Assembly: GCA_031769625.1 (NCBI GenBank)
Contig: JAUIMM010000113.1
Coordinates: forward strand, 14,914,501-14,978,500
From: Taudactylus pleione
Lineage: Eukaryota > Chordata > Amphibia > Anura > Myobatrachidae
Length of the DNA stretch: 64,000 nt
Reading direction: 5' to 3'
Made by a program: the position numbers and the translations under genes. Under the pieces are notes generated by a model. The model did no database searches. It saw nothing but the letters and a program-made list of their open reading frames with translations, and was not told where the DNA came from. Below, piece by piece: positions 30,357 through 42,711 of the stretch; position 1 is the stretch's first letter, and the number at the start of each line of letters is the position of its first letter.

Positions 30357-31845
30357 CATGCTAGTCTGTCCTGGTACCTAAAATTCCGGGGAACAAAACG
30401 AGTAGGGTTCCACCGTAAATTAGGTACCAGCACCAGGCTGCAGGGCCAGTCCTGGTTTTAATTATAGGGGGAAAACAATTTCGTAGGGGTCCCCCTATAA
30501 TTAAAGCCAGCACCGGACCCTTTCTAGAGGGGGGCTGATGCCACAGCCAGGGGAGCCTTTTCACCGGGCCCCCCAGCCGCAGCATTAGTCCTGACCGCTG
30601 GTCAGCCCAGGCCAGGGATCCCTGGGAAGTGCCGCAGGTTACTAAAGTTTATTCTGCAGTTCCCACCATTAACTTCAATGGAGGAGTCGTTCATTGGCTG
30701 AGAGAGGCGGGGGCTCACCTCTCAGCCAATGAAGGCTCAGATATGCTCAGAAGCCGCGTCTGAGCTTTTCATTCAGGAGATATCAACCATCCTGGTTGGT
30801 ATCTGTTGTGTGGATCGCGATTTTCATTTTTTTGTTTTAAGAAGACCTTGGATGCCTACTTTGGACAAGGGGACCACTCCTGGTAATGTAGGTGAGTATG
30901 TGTGTATGTATGAAATTATTATTATCAGTTATTTATATAGCGCACACATATTCCGCAGCGCTTTACAGAGAATATCTTACCATTCCCATCAGTCCCTGCC
31001 CCAGTGGAGCTTACAATCTATGTTCCCTATCACATGCACACACACATACACACTAGGGTTAATTTGTGTTGGGAGCCAATTAACCTACCAGTATATTTTT
31101 GGAGTGTGGGAGGAAACCGGAGTACCCGGAAGAAACCCACACAAGCACAGGGAGAATATACAAACTCTGCACAGGTAGGGCCGTGGTGGGAATGTAACCC
31201 ATGACCTCAGAGCTGTGAGGCAGTAATGCTAACCATTACACCGTCTGTGCTGCCCAGAAATAAAACTGTAATATCATGGTGTGTGTTGTGGTTTTTTTAC
31301 ACATTTCTTTACAGGTGAACTACAGGTACCAGTGGGCCCTTAATGACCTGCATGCTGGTACTTGTGGTTCTCCAAGTACCAGCATGCGGGGGAGGCTTGC
31401 TGGGACCTGTAGTTCCACTGTAAAGACAATGTTGTGAATTATTTTTTTTACACACTACATACACTATCTACCTGCCACCCACTGCCCTAGGGTGGTGGGG
31501 ATAGCCCCAGGCTATCAGCCTAGGCCAGGGGCTCCCTGGAGGGGGGATCTCTTTATTGGGGGGGTCCCCAGGGATCCCTGGCCTAGGCAAACTAGCGGTC
31601 AGGACTGATGCTGCTGCTGGGGGGCCCGGTGAAAGGGCTCCCCTGGCTGTGGCATTAGCCCCCACCCACCCCGCTAGAAAGGGTCTGGTGCTGGTTTTAA
31701 TTATAGGGGGACCCCTACGCAATTTTTTTCCCCCTATAATTTAAACCAGGACCTGCCCTGCAGCCTGGTAGCTGGTACCTAATTTACGGTGGAACCCTAC
31801 TCGTTTTGTTCCCCGTAATTTTAGGTACCAGGACAGCCTAGCATG
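30357..31845. mobile_element. GC-rich element with long inverted arms, copy 2
   Basis: The left arm 30357-30630 (CATGCTAGTCTGTCCTGG...) is complementary to the right arm about 31545-31845 (...CCAGGACAGCCTAGCATG) over some 270 bp. Shared blocks include GTACCTAAAATTCCGGGG, GGGTCCCCCTATAATT and CAGGGATCCCTGG. The centre holds a dispersed repeat (30913-31255) and a second inverted repeat (31318-31413, CTACAGGTACCAG / CTGGGACCTGTAG-like). No open frame is convincing. It is related to 14220-14935. Confidence 0.75.
30913..31255 (+). repeat. widespread vertebrate dispersed repeat (GGAAACCGGAGTACCCGGA type)
   Basis: The order TTATATAGCGC, GCGCTTTACAGAG, CCCAGTGGAGCTTACAATC, GGAGTGTGGGAGGAAACC, GGAGTACCCGGAAGAAACCC, ACAAACTCTGCACAG and CTAACCATTACACCG recalls a repeat seen in many fish and amphibian genomes. 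It ends with a GTGCTGCCC tail. Its exact class cannot be stated from sequence alone. It appears inserted inside the long-armed element. Confidence 0.7.
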
Positions 31846-31994
31846 TCCGGGGCTGTTTAGCCTTTTGGGGTGGGACCTCACGTCATTTATTTTTTTTTAA
31901 ATTAACCCTTAGAACACACTTGCCATTCAGAAACATACACAAATCACACTGATTTGTGTATGTTAGATGGCAACTTGCAGCTCAGAAGGTGGTG

Positions 31995-32303
31995 CATGTA
32001 AAACTTCTATTGAGTCCCCAATTTAAGTGTAAAACGGGTGACTTTAGCAAAACGAATAATAGTAAATTCTCGATTTGTATTAAAAAAGTGAAAAGTACTT
32101 CCGCATTGAGCCGATGGTAATATCATTTCTGTTGTTCAAAACGGCCGAATTTGCGGCATTAAACCACCCTATTTTAACCTGAAAAAATTAAGAAATCACC
32201 CGACTTTAATGATAGTAAATTCCCGATCTGGAAAAAAGTGATAATATCATCCAAAAATGCAAATCGGGACCAACACGGATCTTAGTAAATTTACCCCTAG
32301 CTC
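31995..32303. repeat. right-end fragment of a GGGGTAAATTTACTAA-type MITE
   Basis: The right end ATCTTAGTAAATTTACCCC matches the termini of 34644-34838 and 40373-40564. The interior repeats CCCGA(C/T)/TCGGGA and TAGTAAATTC words. The left terminus is not clear. Confidence 0.45.
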
Positions 32304-32364
32304 TATGGACCTTTTTTCAAAGGTAGTTCCATAGAAATCGTAGACAGCGAACATTTACCAAGTG

Positions 32365-32897
32365 GTTTAGTCTTGTGTCACAGTCCTATTAGCGATGATC
32401 GCAGATGGAAAAGACCGGATCGATAATCCACTTGTCGATAATCCATCTTAGTCGAATGTAAGTGGAAATGCGCACGGATCTCGTGGATATCTGTATATTG
32501 CGCGTGCGCTCTTGAAAGAAATCAGCAATTGCGCATGTGACGGACAAAGCATACGCATGTGGATGGAAATCACAGGTGCGGATGTACTGATCCAGCCACA
32601 GAGTAGGACAGTAACTGAGCAGCGACCATGGAGACGCCCTGAACTGTTCCATCATCTGGCAACGTCATGGGCTTGTAAGCCGTGCTGGATCCTAGCATGC
32701 GGATGGTGATGGGACGGTTGTTTATGAAGTTTATGCGCCCAGCATGGAGTGGATGCAAGACCAGATACTAATGATGACCCTCCCACAGTGCCACATGCAG
32801 ACACACGGATCTTGGAATCTCACATTAGCTTAAGGACGTAAGTAGGCTACTGCTCTGTACTGCAATAGAGGCTTCGGATGCCTGCAACTCGGATCAG
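32365..32897. repeat. right-end fragment of a GGGCCTGATTC element
   Basis: CTGCAACTCGGATCAGGCCC (32878-32897) is a family right end. The preceding sequence has family-like CGGATC/GCGCATGTG words. The left end is not recognised. Confidence 0.45.
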
Positions 32898-32902
32898 GCC
32901 CA

Positions 32903-33884
32903 ATATTGTTACATTTAATAATTTCTAAAGTGGCAGGTCCTATGGCTACAGGAATCACAATAAGAGCTGGCAATGGTCTGCAGATAGAAAGTGACTGGTA
33001 TTTACTAACTGGCACCAGTGGAGGAGAGGGCCCAGCCTGTACATGTAGGCAGGAAATGGTCACATATGTACTTTTTGCCTGCAGTGTACACATTCACCTC
33101 ATTCATGTCTTAATGGATATTGAAGTTCAGCCTGCTGAATATAGAAAATGTTCTGTTTTCAGCTCAATGAACTTTAATGCATGTTATAGCAGCCTGGTGT
33201 ATGGAAGAATGTGACTTGTGACTACTGTATTTCCCCATTAAATGTTGTATGCCCCCAGGTAACACACTGCGGGAATCCATTTATTATTTGCAGTTGTGAA
33301 ATCTGCTCCTCGCAAATCAGTACCTAACATCTTGTGGACTTTGCACACATATACTAGATTGCAGACACCTCATACTTATAACATCTTATAACTAGAGGGG
33401 CGGAACAGGTAGGGAAGGGGCAGACTAAGGTAGGCAAAGTTTAGAGTTGACGTGTACCCTGATGTGCGTCTCATACAAACCTGCAGTTATACGGCACATA
33501 CCCGTTTGGGGGCATATCTTTTGCATATGCTATAACGGCAGGTGTAAATGCATGCGGGTGATGACGACTGAGGGGCGCTCTTAAGGCTCCTGGAAATTAT
33601 ACAGCCATTGGGAATAAAAGACTTTCTCCCGAGTTATTGCCCATAAGAAAATAATATCTGATTTTTACAGCTTGTTTCCACCCATTATATTAAAGAGGTG
33701 GTAGCATGTTAGGACCCTATCGATGTACAATAAAGAATAATTTGTTTGAAAAGATACAAAACCTTTGTTTTTATTATTTATTATCACATGCATCCTTAGC
33801 ATCAGTGCTCTTTATGTTTTATAGCTAAAGAGTTTACACACTTTATGACCAGATCTACTTTTGGGATCGGTATGAAATGTACAT
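32903..33884. other. no recognised feature (intergenic)
   Basis: Intergenic sequence with no supported exon, repeat terminus or RNA gene. Confidence 0.4.
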
Positions 33885-33965
33885 AGGTCCGGCGGTTCAA
33901 ATCCCGACGTCGGAAGACTGCCAGCAGTGAAGATCCCGTCAGCTCCAAAGGTAAGTATTTACTAA
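33885..33965. repeat. fragment of the ATCCCGAC dispersed family
   Basis: GGTCCGGCGGTTCAAATCCCG followed by a CCAGCAGTGAAGATCCCG block and GGTAAGTATTTACTAACCC matches the left part of the element at 24463. Confidence 0.55.
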
Positions 33966-34180
33966 CCCTACTCCCCCGCCAGAGATAAAGATTTAGGATT
34001 CCAGTAATTAACTTCTTAGTGATAATTGATTGTTAATGTATTTTTAAACTCAGGATGGTGTCTAGGTTGGAGGTTGTTGGGCGTAAGGTCGACCAGTGCT
34101 TCCATCTGTCACACGTTTACTCCCAGGACAGATTCTTCCTACACTGTAATATTGTACATTTAGTTATGTTTTCTGGTATC

Positions 34181-34213
<33 letters not shown>
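34181..34213. repeat. (AAT)n microsatellite
   Basis: Eleven consecutive AAT/ATA triplets. The poly-Asn open frame through it is not a gene. Confidence 0.92.
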
Positions 34214-34643
34214 TATGATAATAGGACATGGTTGTCACTTTAGAATTTATATGTAGTATGCTTATTGACATCACATATTATGTACTTATCTGTAGTTATT
34301 CTACAACTAATTCTTTATAGGCTGAAACATTAATAATGCAGGCATGGGTACTAGAGCTGTATGTGATGGCGAACGCTGGGTTTAGCTAATGTGCTACTTA
34401 TTGTATATTATCTAAAGCTGTTTCTATTGTGTCAGTGCATGCTACTCGGCATTGGTACGCAGGCCAGGCTGGCAACGCAGGAGGCCCTGTCCCAGTGGCA
34501 AAATATACTCTAAAGTACAAACGTTATACTGTATGCCTTCATAGCAAACGTATCCGGGCAGTTATATGAGCTGGAATAATAAGAAGTATAAAATTACTAT
34601 ATGTAACTCAGACCAATGTGCCAGATTGCTACTAACACAATTA

Positions 34644-34838
34644 GGGGTAAATTTACTAAAGTGAGAGTCTTTAGAAGTGAGTTTTAGAAGAGATGTTGCC
34701 CATAGCAACCAATCAGATTCTACTTAACCTTTAACTAGCACCTTCTAGAAGATAATAGCTAGAATCTGATTGGTTGCTATGGGCAACAGCTCTTCTAAAA
34801 CTCACTTCTAAAAACACTCCCTTTAGTAAATTTACCCC
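34644..34838. repeat. GGGGTAAATTTACTAAAG fold-back MITE, copy 1
   Basis: A nearly perfect palindrome. GGGGTAAATTTACTAAAGTG at the left pairs with the TTTAGTAAATTTACCCC end, and TTGCCCATAGCAACCAATCA with TGATTGGTTGCTATGGGCAA. Flanks are TTA and ACA. A copy at 40373-40564 is closely similar. Confidence 0.85.
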
Positions 34839-35319
34839 ACAGACCAGTATCTGTCCTTTTGGATACTGACTAAGGATGAAGACCACATCGTGGTGAGTTT
34901 GACTTTATAGGCTCCATCACAATGTTTGTAACGGGGACCATTATTTATAATGAGGCCCCTACTGCTGCTGAGTGTTATCACTGTATACTGCTCTGTGTAC
35001 TTGTACGGGCTTTGTGCAAAACACTTTAGCAATTACACCCCACCTCTCCGGTACCAGAATATAATCATATTGCCTTTAATGAGCATTCTAGTCCGGTTTA
35101 CTCAAATTCTCTCATACTAAAATATACATAAAAGTTACTGGAGCTTATCAGAACTGACGGTAAAGCCACTTTACTGCCTATTACTCCACATATACGTATA
35201 TGCACATGGGGTAATCACATGGCCCCTGCATGGTTATGCTGTTACCTACATCTTATCCTAGTCTGTATTCTGATCACCACAAATGCAGTGACGTGTGGTG
35301 AAGCCAATGGCTGAACACA

Positions 35320-35918
35320 GGGCCTGATTCAGAGCCGGACGCTATTTGCGCTCGCTCGTTTAGAAAAAGGGGCCGGCTATTTAAATTGAGCGCTCGCTCT
35401 TTGCGGTCTATTGATGCCTCTATGTCTGAGCGAGCAAACTAAATATGCGTTCGCTATTTTGTAAAGACGCCCCCCTGGCCGCTCGCATCCTACGTCATCT
35501 CCGCTATTTATTTGATTAATCGAGTACATCGAAAGGCATCCGAACTGCTCGCAGTGCTTGTGGTTGGATTTTCCTACCGCAATCATGCGACCAGTTCAGG
35601 CTAAGAGACAACCAAGTGACGTGGTCGATGACGCTGCTTTGTTAATTATGCACACCCTTAAAATGCCCGTTTTGACCGTTTGGCACACCTGCGTTCGGAT
35701 CTCCACTCCCCGTTTTCAAGCACCCTCCCCTGTTACCACCCACAAACGCCTCATTCTGTCACTCAAATTAGCAGGCATTCGCTATTTTGCGAGCACACAA
35801 TTTCCGACCGCAATGACTGGTTCGCGCATGCGTATTACAACCCATACGCATGCGCAGTTGTGCGAACATCGCTCGGAGCGAACGAGCGGCCGCTTACTAG
35901 CGGCTCTGAATCAGGCCC
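35320..35918. mobile_element. Harbinger-like ~600-bp element
   Basis: GGGCCTGATTCAGAGCCGGAC at the left and GCGGCTCTGAATCAGGCCC at the right; flanks are ACA and TCA. It shares its order of internal blocks with 20501-21099 and 52274-52872, including GCCCCCCTGGCCGCTCGCAT, CCTACGTCAT and GTGACGTGGTCGATGACGC. It is non-coding. Confidence 0.85.
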
Positions 35919-35943
35919 TCAGTTCTTATTTCAAAAACCTGGT

Positions 35944-36222
35944 GCATGACAGGGAGTATGATAGGGGAGGGAGTATGACAGGGGAGTATGATAGGGGAGG
36001 GAGTATGACAGGGAGTATGATAGGGGAGGGAGTATGACAGGGGAGTATGATAGGGGAGGGAGTATGATAGGGGAGGGAGTATGACAGGGGAGTATGATAT
36101 GGGAGGGAGTATGACAGGGAGTATGATAGGGGAGGGAGGGGAGGGAGTATGACAGGGAGTATGATAGGGGAGGGAGTATGACAGGGAGTATGTTAGGGGA
36201 GGGAGTATGACAGGGGAGGCTC
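35944..36222. repeat. minisatellite, GGGAGTATGA(C/T)AGG units
   Basis: About eighteen alternating 13-17-bp units of GAGTATGATAGGGGAGG and GAGTATGACAGGG. It ends in GAGGCTCCGCCTCTCCTGAC. The same end sequence follows a two-unit version at 45287-45350, so this array is an expanded form of one dispersed repeat. Confidence 0.9.
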
Positions 36223-36259
36223 CGCCTCTCCTGACTACCCTGACTGCATGTCTTTGCAT

Positions 36260-38640
36260 AAATTAATCAAGCAATTTAAGGGATGATATTACAGCTGTGG
36301 CACAAACATATTTTTCCTGGAATCTCTACACAGAAAAAATATCCTGTGTTCAGTGTGTTGGACCTGCACAACCAGGCTTAGCGTTGCCCACCTAGATCAC
36401 ACATATGATAATGTGATCCTACTCCCTTACATTTGGTCTAAATGAGATACAGTCAGTGTATTTCTATATCCACCTCATGACCCTTGCGTGTTCTGTCCTA
36501 AAATATTCCCATTGGTAGTTCATTACTAGCATGCTACCCAGTCTGTTCTTACCCTTCATTGGCCAAGTGGAAAGAAAGAGACGACTGGATCGGTATTTGC
36601 AGCAGGAAGCTATGATATATAAGTTATGTCAGCAACCTGTCTCAGGTCTGTACAGTGGAGTCAAAAGAGGTGCAATTTAAACGCTGTATTTTATGACTTG
36701 GCTGCAGTTCAAGATCTCAAACACAAAGACAATTATAACCAATCATATGTAACCTCCCTTGGAAGATTGGGAAAACTATTTTCAAGTCTAGTCTTGATTC
36801 CTGTGCTGCCACAGGGCCTATTCACAAGCGACAAATAAACGGCTTTATGCTAGAAATAAGGCAATTTTTTTTCTTTTGCGCTAATGTTTAAAACATCTTT
36901 CTTTATTTAAAAGAAAAAAAATTAAACTTCGGTAATTTTTTTTTTTTTTTAAAGCTGTATAATATATTATAATAAATAATGTATTGAATATAGGCTACCA
37001 AAAAGCAAAAAAATAAAACTAGCAGGAAAAAATCGAAAGAAAACAAATTCTTTTCGACCAACTGAACGGTGCAGCCGTAAGCTGGGTATTCACTTTGCGA
37101 TATATCGCCCGCGGTGGATTGGAACGACCATCGTATAATGAGTATCCTGAAAACCACCCAATTTATCGTATGATGAATTGGGTAGTCACATGTTCTCATC
37201 AGATGTACTGCACATCAGATGGGAAGATGCCACGGATGATGCTGTATATTAGACATGTAAGATGTAACTATATATAACGCCATTGTACAGCAGTTCGTGC
37301 GGTGTGTACAGCGGTGCAACATGTCCTTAAATCGCATCGCCGCACCGCTGGCTCGCCTGGTCGTCCAGCTGTGTACTTACCTTCGGACATATCTAGTTTG
37401 CCTGCATCAGTGGGATGCAACATCTTAGTAGCTGGATAGATATATCACTAAACTATCCAGATTCTGTATGTATGGGACACGGCCAATTTGAGGAGACTAC
37501 ACAGCAAGCTAGGATTTTTGTCCCAACTGTCGGCCGGGAATGTTCTTTGATATATTCTGCTCAACACTCTGATGGTTTGAATGTTTTAAGGAATGAGTTA
37601 GAGATGGCCTCCAAAAGTACTAGGCATGCTACCTCAACACGACAAGACCGCACCACCCATGTAGTGTGATCACACCTGCTTTTCACACACACAACATCCC
37701 AGTTATTAATACAATGTATTGCTTATCTGGCAATCAGGGACCCCAGAAGCAGATAATAGTAGTCCACTTGGGATTCAGACCCACCAATTGCACTCCTCTT
37801 GTCTATATGGTACAGTATATAAAGCCTTCATTTCAGCACATGGCTGCCTAAAACGTCTAAATGATGCATTAGGACGGCCTCCAAGTTCTTACACAATATT
37901 AATTTAGTTTAGCATGAGCACAAATGTGCCACAGGTTTAATGTGCATTGCCCCTGATGAAATGCAGACGACAAATATGGAAAGTGCTCATTCCCTGGTTT
38001 CAGCAGTTATAAAAGCAAACTAGACCACCTTATCCATAATCAGTTCAACTTGAAACAAGGCGAGAGGTTATATTAGATGTAACATTAGCTCACACAACTT
38101 GTTCTTCTACAAGTTCAAATTCAAAATATTTCAAGATATTAAAGATATCTTATATTTAAAGAATCACATTGGATATAGTGAAAGCAACATATTCATGATG
38201 CGTTGTTACACTTATGACTTGCATGCAGCAAAGTCACACTGGGAGTAAAAGTTCACCAGCAACATAAATCTCTCCAAGTTCAGTGTTAAAGTCACATCCC
38301 TTGTCTGTTTCCTGTTCTTGGTGACATGTTGTGTTTAGAATGAAGACCCAGGCAGTGCTCTTTTTTTTTTTTTTACGGACCAGCTGCCTCATTACCAGTT
38401 GTAGGTAAGTGCATTTACATTGGAATTGTGGCCCACACTTGCTGGCCTTTGCGACCTCTCCACCGGGAGAACCAGAGTGGCAAGCGCAGCGGGCATGGTG
38501 ACAGAGAATCGCATTATCAAGCCCCTGACACATCCACTTCCCTAGTGCAGTGGTTAGGTTGGGGGCTTGAAGATGCAATTTGCTGATCCTGAAGTAGGGA
38601 TGTCCAGTTGGTGATACCATATAGATATTTTGGCAGTTAG
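36260..38640. other. mostly unrecognised intergenic DNA
   Basis: No supported gene. A GTAAGCTGGGTATTCAC terminus at about 37078 resembles the GGGTACACAC family ends, but no partner was found. Poly-T/poly-A tracts occur near 36930-36955 and 38362. Confidence 0.35.
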
Positions 38641-38814
38641 CAAGTTAGGTTATGTTAGGTCATGCAGAAAAGTGGAGCGGAGAAAGAAAGAGAACAGGTA
38701 AAAACATCGTTGCCAGCATCGTGATTTTTGTATCAACCCTATTGCTACATCATGCCTCCTATATCGATATGAAGATAGGTCCTTCCAATGGGTCGATCTT
38801 CGATGGACATCCCT

Positions 38815-38880
38815 ATCCGGGAGGGTTCCCTGCTCTCCCAGAAATCAGGGAGTCTCCTGGACACTCCAGAAGAGTAAGCT
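38815..38880. repeat. fragment related to 25700-25930
   Basis: CCGGGAGGGTTCCCTGCTC, then CAGGGAGTCTCCTGGACACTC, resembles the GGGAGTCTCC core of the family at 25700 and 45510. Confidence 0.4.
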
Positions 38881-39307
38881 AGTATGTGTTCAAAAAGCCT
38901 CTTTGGCTCATATTTACATTCAACTCCAAACCAGCCCTAATATTACTGCATAGATATGAGAAGAACATAACAAAGTTAGTAGATTAGAGATGCTCATCCT
39001 GAGATGGGACGAAGCCACTATTTTGTATTTCCCTAATGGGCGTTAATTCTCTGGATTGCTGACACTATCCTGTTGTCATAAGTTTTCTTTTAAAAAAGCA
39101 TGGCTCTTTGACCTGGCGAAGGTGCTAAAGAGGTTTAACTATAAATACTCTTAGAAAATAGCTGATACACTCTCTCTGGCTTTACAAACAGGAACAAACA
39201 CATATTGCGACCATTTTACAATATCAATGACAATTTTATTGCAGATTGTAGCAACTTTCTTGCATTGTCCTCACAGTTTGTACATGTACTGATTGTTTGG
39301 GAACTCT

Positions 39308-39906
39308 GGGCCTGATTCAGACCAGCTCGCTAGGCTGCGTTCGCAGGCAGCCAACCGATTTTTGCAATCTGCGCATGTGTACGCATCGCAGTGCGTGTGC
39401 GCGAACCAGACCGAGCGATCTGTAAGCGTTCGCTTGCAGCGCATAGACAGCCCGGCTGATTGAGTGACAGGAGAAGCCGTTTGTGGGTGGTAACGGGCTG
39501 GCCGCTAGAAACGGGGGAGTGAAGGTGTGAACGCAGGCGTGCCTGAGCATCTTAACACCATTTAAGAGGCGTGCATAATTAAGAGGCAGTGTCATAGTAC
39601 ACTTCACTTGGCTGAAATTTACACTGAAGTGCTCGCAGTGCTTGCGGTACGGTATGGTTAACCACAAGTGCTGCGATTGCATCCGATGGTACTCGATGTT
39701 AACGATGGTTGCATACACTTCCTGGAGATGTCGTGCATTAGTGGACGTCTTAAGACAGGCTGGTGGGCGTCTGCATACACAGAGCGATCGCACGCTAAGA
39801 CATAGTGGGCGTGCTAATGCCTTGTCGCATGATCGCTTGCCTTTGCCAGATTTGCATACACTGGGTGTGTGCAAACTCATCTAGCGATCGGGTCTGAATC
39901 GAGCCC
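39308..39906. mobile_element. Harbinger-like element with TCT target duplication
   Basis: GGGCCTGATTCAGACCAGC at the left and GGGTCTGAATCGAGCCC at the right, flanked by TCT at 39305-39307 and 39907-39909. It is 599 bp, the same length as 52274-52872, but the interior is strongly diverged. It is non-coding. Confidence 0.82.
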
Positions 39907-40372
39907 TCTGATCAAAGGATAATGAGTTTGCAATTGCATTGCAATAAAATATATTTTCCATTTTTGTACCTTCGCAGAACATTTCATTGAAGTGTGGTAC
40001 AACTACAGCACACACACCAAAATGTCATTTAAAAACTACAATTGATCAAGTATGTATAGATTTGCTTGTATATTTCCCACATGTACAATAGGTCCTGCCC
40101 AATGCATTGGACAGGGAGACGAGGGGTAAATCTCATGTTTAGGGTCCTCTCACCTTTTCTTTTAACAATTCAAGTTACTTTACAACTGCAATTTAGATTT
40201 GAGTGTAGACATCTCTCTGCCCCCCCACCCTCCCCCCCGCAGTGCAACATGGTTTAAGGTGCCTATGTGCTAATATACATAGAAAGGAGAGCACGACTAC
40301 GACACTGTAATCATGCTGTCGTTTCTATCTCTAGTAGTGTGCCTACACTGAACGTTCACTCATTCAGTCTAG

Positions 40373-40564
40373 GGGGTAAATTTACTAAAGTGAGAGTTTT
40401 TAGAAGTGAGTTTTAGAAGAGATGTTGCCCATAGCAACCAATCAAATTCTACTTAACATTTAACTAGTACCTCCTAGAAGATAATAGCTAGAATCTGATT
40501 GGTTGCTATGGGCAACATTTCTTCTAAAACTCACTTCTTAAAACTCTCACTCTAAATTTACCCC
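40373..40564. repeat. GGGGTAAATTTACTAAAG fold-back MITE, copy 2, TAG duplication
   Basis: The same palindrome as 34644-34838. TAG occurs at 40370-40372 and 40565-40567. A 3-bp T-A-type duplication and G-rich terminus support PIF/Harbinger origin. Confidence 0.88.
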
Positions 40565-41104
40565 TAGGCATGAGATCACATGTGAGTGTCCAGCGTCAGG
40601 CTGTGACTGTGTTGTTTTGTTTCCCTTCGGCAGAGTTGTGAATGTCAGCAGCAGCAGCAGCACAGGCACACGGGAGGTTATTATCACTGGAGACTTTTGC
40701 CATTCATTCCTATCCAGAGGTGCTAAGGACACAGCGGTTCCCTGAGAGTGCGGCCACAAGTGGGACTTCACTTCATCCTTCTCTCTCCTGTACTCAGCAA
40801 GTGTGTCCCTTCCAGCGGGGCTGACAGTGATGTGTGAGCTACAGTATATGCTAGGTCAGGGCCGCAACTAGGGGGGGGCTAGAGGTGCACGTGCACCGGG
40901 TGCCGGAATCAGGGGCTGGCAACTTTTAGCCTGGGGGGCAAATGCATGCAGGCGGCCCTGGCAGAGGAGTAGCGTGTAGCCAGGGTGCCCGAAGAACGTG
41001 CGTGCAACGGCGCCCCCCTCCCCTCCCCTCAAACGTTTCAGGGAGGAGGCGGGTCCATATGGGATTAATGTAAGGTAAAAATAAAGATTAGGGGCAGCCC
41101 CCTG

Positions 41105-42040
41105 TCGTAGTGCCCATATGCAGTGCCCCCGTGTGCCACAGGAGAGAACACCCTTATGCAGGCCTCCAGTAGTGCCCCCAGTAGTGATCCCCCCTATGCA
41201 GTGCCCCTTGCGCCCCCAGTAGTAAGCCCCTTATATAGTGCCCCCAGTAGTGGTCCCTCCTGTGCAGTGCCTCTTGTGCCCCCAGTAGTAAGCCCCTTAT
41301 ATAGTGCCCCCAATAGTGGTACCCCCTATGCAGTGCCCCTTATATAGTGCCCCCAGTAGCAGTCCACCCCCCATGCAGTGCCCCCAATAGTGGTAACCCT
41401 TATGCAATGCCCCTTAAATAGTGGCCCCAGTTGTAGTCCCCCCTATGCAGTACCCCCAGTATTGCCCTTTATATAGAGCCCCCAGCAGTGGTCCCTTGAT
41501 GCAGTGCCCCCAGTGCTAGTCCCCTCCCCCTATGTAGTGCCCCTAGTAGTAGTCCCCTCCCCCCTATGCAGTGCCCCTAGTAGTAGTCCCCTCCCCTTGT
41601 AGTGCCCCTAGTAGTAGTCCCCCTCTTGTAGTGCCCCCAGTAGTAGTAGTACCCCCTTGTAGTGCCCCCAGTAGTAGCCCCCCTTGTAGTGCCCCCATTA
41701 GTAGTAGTCCCCCCCTTGTAGTGCCCCCAGTAGTAGTAGTCCCCCCCTTTGTAGTGCCCCCAGTAGTAGTAGTCCCCCCCTTTGTAGTGCCCCCAGTAGT
41801 AGTAGCCCCCCCTTTGTAGTGCCCCCAGTAGTAGTAGCCCCCCCCTTTGTAGTGCCCCCAGTAGTAGCCCCCCCTTTGTAGTGCCCCCAGTAGTAATAGT
41901 CCCCCCCTTGTAATTCCCCCAGTAGTAGTAGTCCCCCCCCTTGTAGTGCCCCCAGTAGTAATCCACCCCCCTGGTAGTGCCCCCAGTAGTAATCCCCCCC
42001 TGGTAGTGCCCCCATAGTAATCCCCCCCTGGTAGTCCCCC
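41105..42040. repeat. minisatellite, GTAGTGCCCCCAGTAGTAGT units
   Basis: Degenerate at the left (about 41105-41500, with TATGCAGTGCCCC units) and more regular at the right (CCCCCTTTGTAGTGCCCCCAG...). Units are 22-31 bp. Open frames (Pro/Val/Ser- or Gly/Tyr/Thr-rich) are artefacts. Confidence 0.9.
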
Positions 42041-42135
42041 CCCCAGTAGAGAGAGACTTAATTAAAAAAAAAAATCACTTACCTGAAACTCCCGCTCCTG
42101 GTCCCGCCGCTAACAGCTCCTCCGGCCGCTTTGCA

Positions 42136-42655
42136 TGGGAGAGACATCAATACTCATGACGTCTCTCCCATTACCCACTGCGGGAGCTGGAAGATGGCTC
42201 CCGCAGTGGAAGCAGCAGCAGCCGATGAGAGTCTGACAGACTCTCAGCGGCTGCTGATTACAGCAAACACACAGCTGCCGGCTCCGGCGGCTGTGTGTTT
42301 GTGCTGCGTAGCGCTGACCAGACTCCGTCCGGTCAGCGCTACACATGCGGTGCAGTCTGTGTCACAGTGACACAGGCGGCCCGCGGCCCGTATGACGCTG
42401 CCCCCCGGCCCAGTCAGAAAATGGCCATCCAAAAATGGTCGCCGCCAAGGAGGAGACAGATGCTAGAGGTCCTTACTGGACATCTAGTGTCTGTCTCCTC
42501 CTTGGCGGTGGCCATTTTTGGATGGTCATTTTCAGCCTATTCCATGTGGACTAGCCATCCGCATAGACTATGCAGAAAATGGCCATTCAAAAATGGCCGC
42601 CGCCAAGGAGGAGACAGACACTAGAGGTCCTACTGGACCTCTAGTGTCTGTTAGG
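42136..42655. repeat. chain of consecutive hairpins inside the hAT-like element
   Basis: Inverted repeats in series: 42136-42170; 42177-42207 (11-bp stem); 42216-42256 (20-bp stem, one-base centre); 42261-42306; 42308-42342 (12-bp perfect stem); about 42357-42372; a long one at about 42421-42532 built on CCGCCAAGGAGGAGACAGA; and a partial second copy of that stem at about 42596-42650. Each differs from its neighbours except the last two. Confidence 0.87.
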
Positions 42656-42711
42656 CCAGCGCAAGTGCCGGGAGAAGATGCTGAAAGCTGCATCTTCTCC
42701 CGTGAAACCCT

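Noticed and set aside
41571..42015. Pro/Val-rich and Gly/Tyr-rich open frames
   Set aside because: They are translations of the GTAGTGCCCCCAGTAGT minisatellite.
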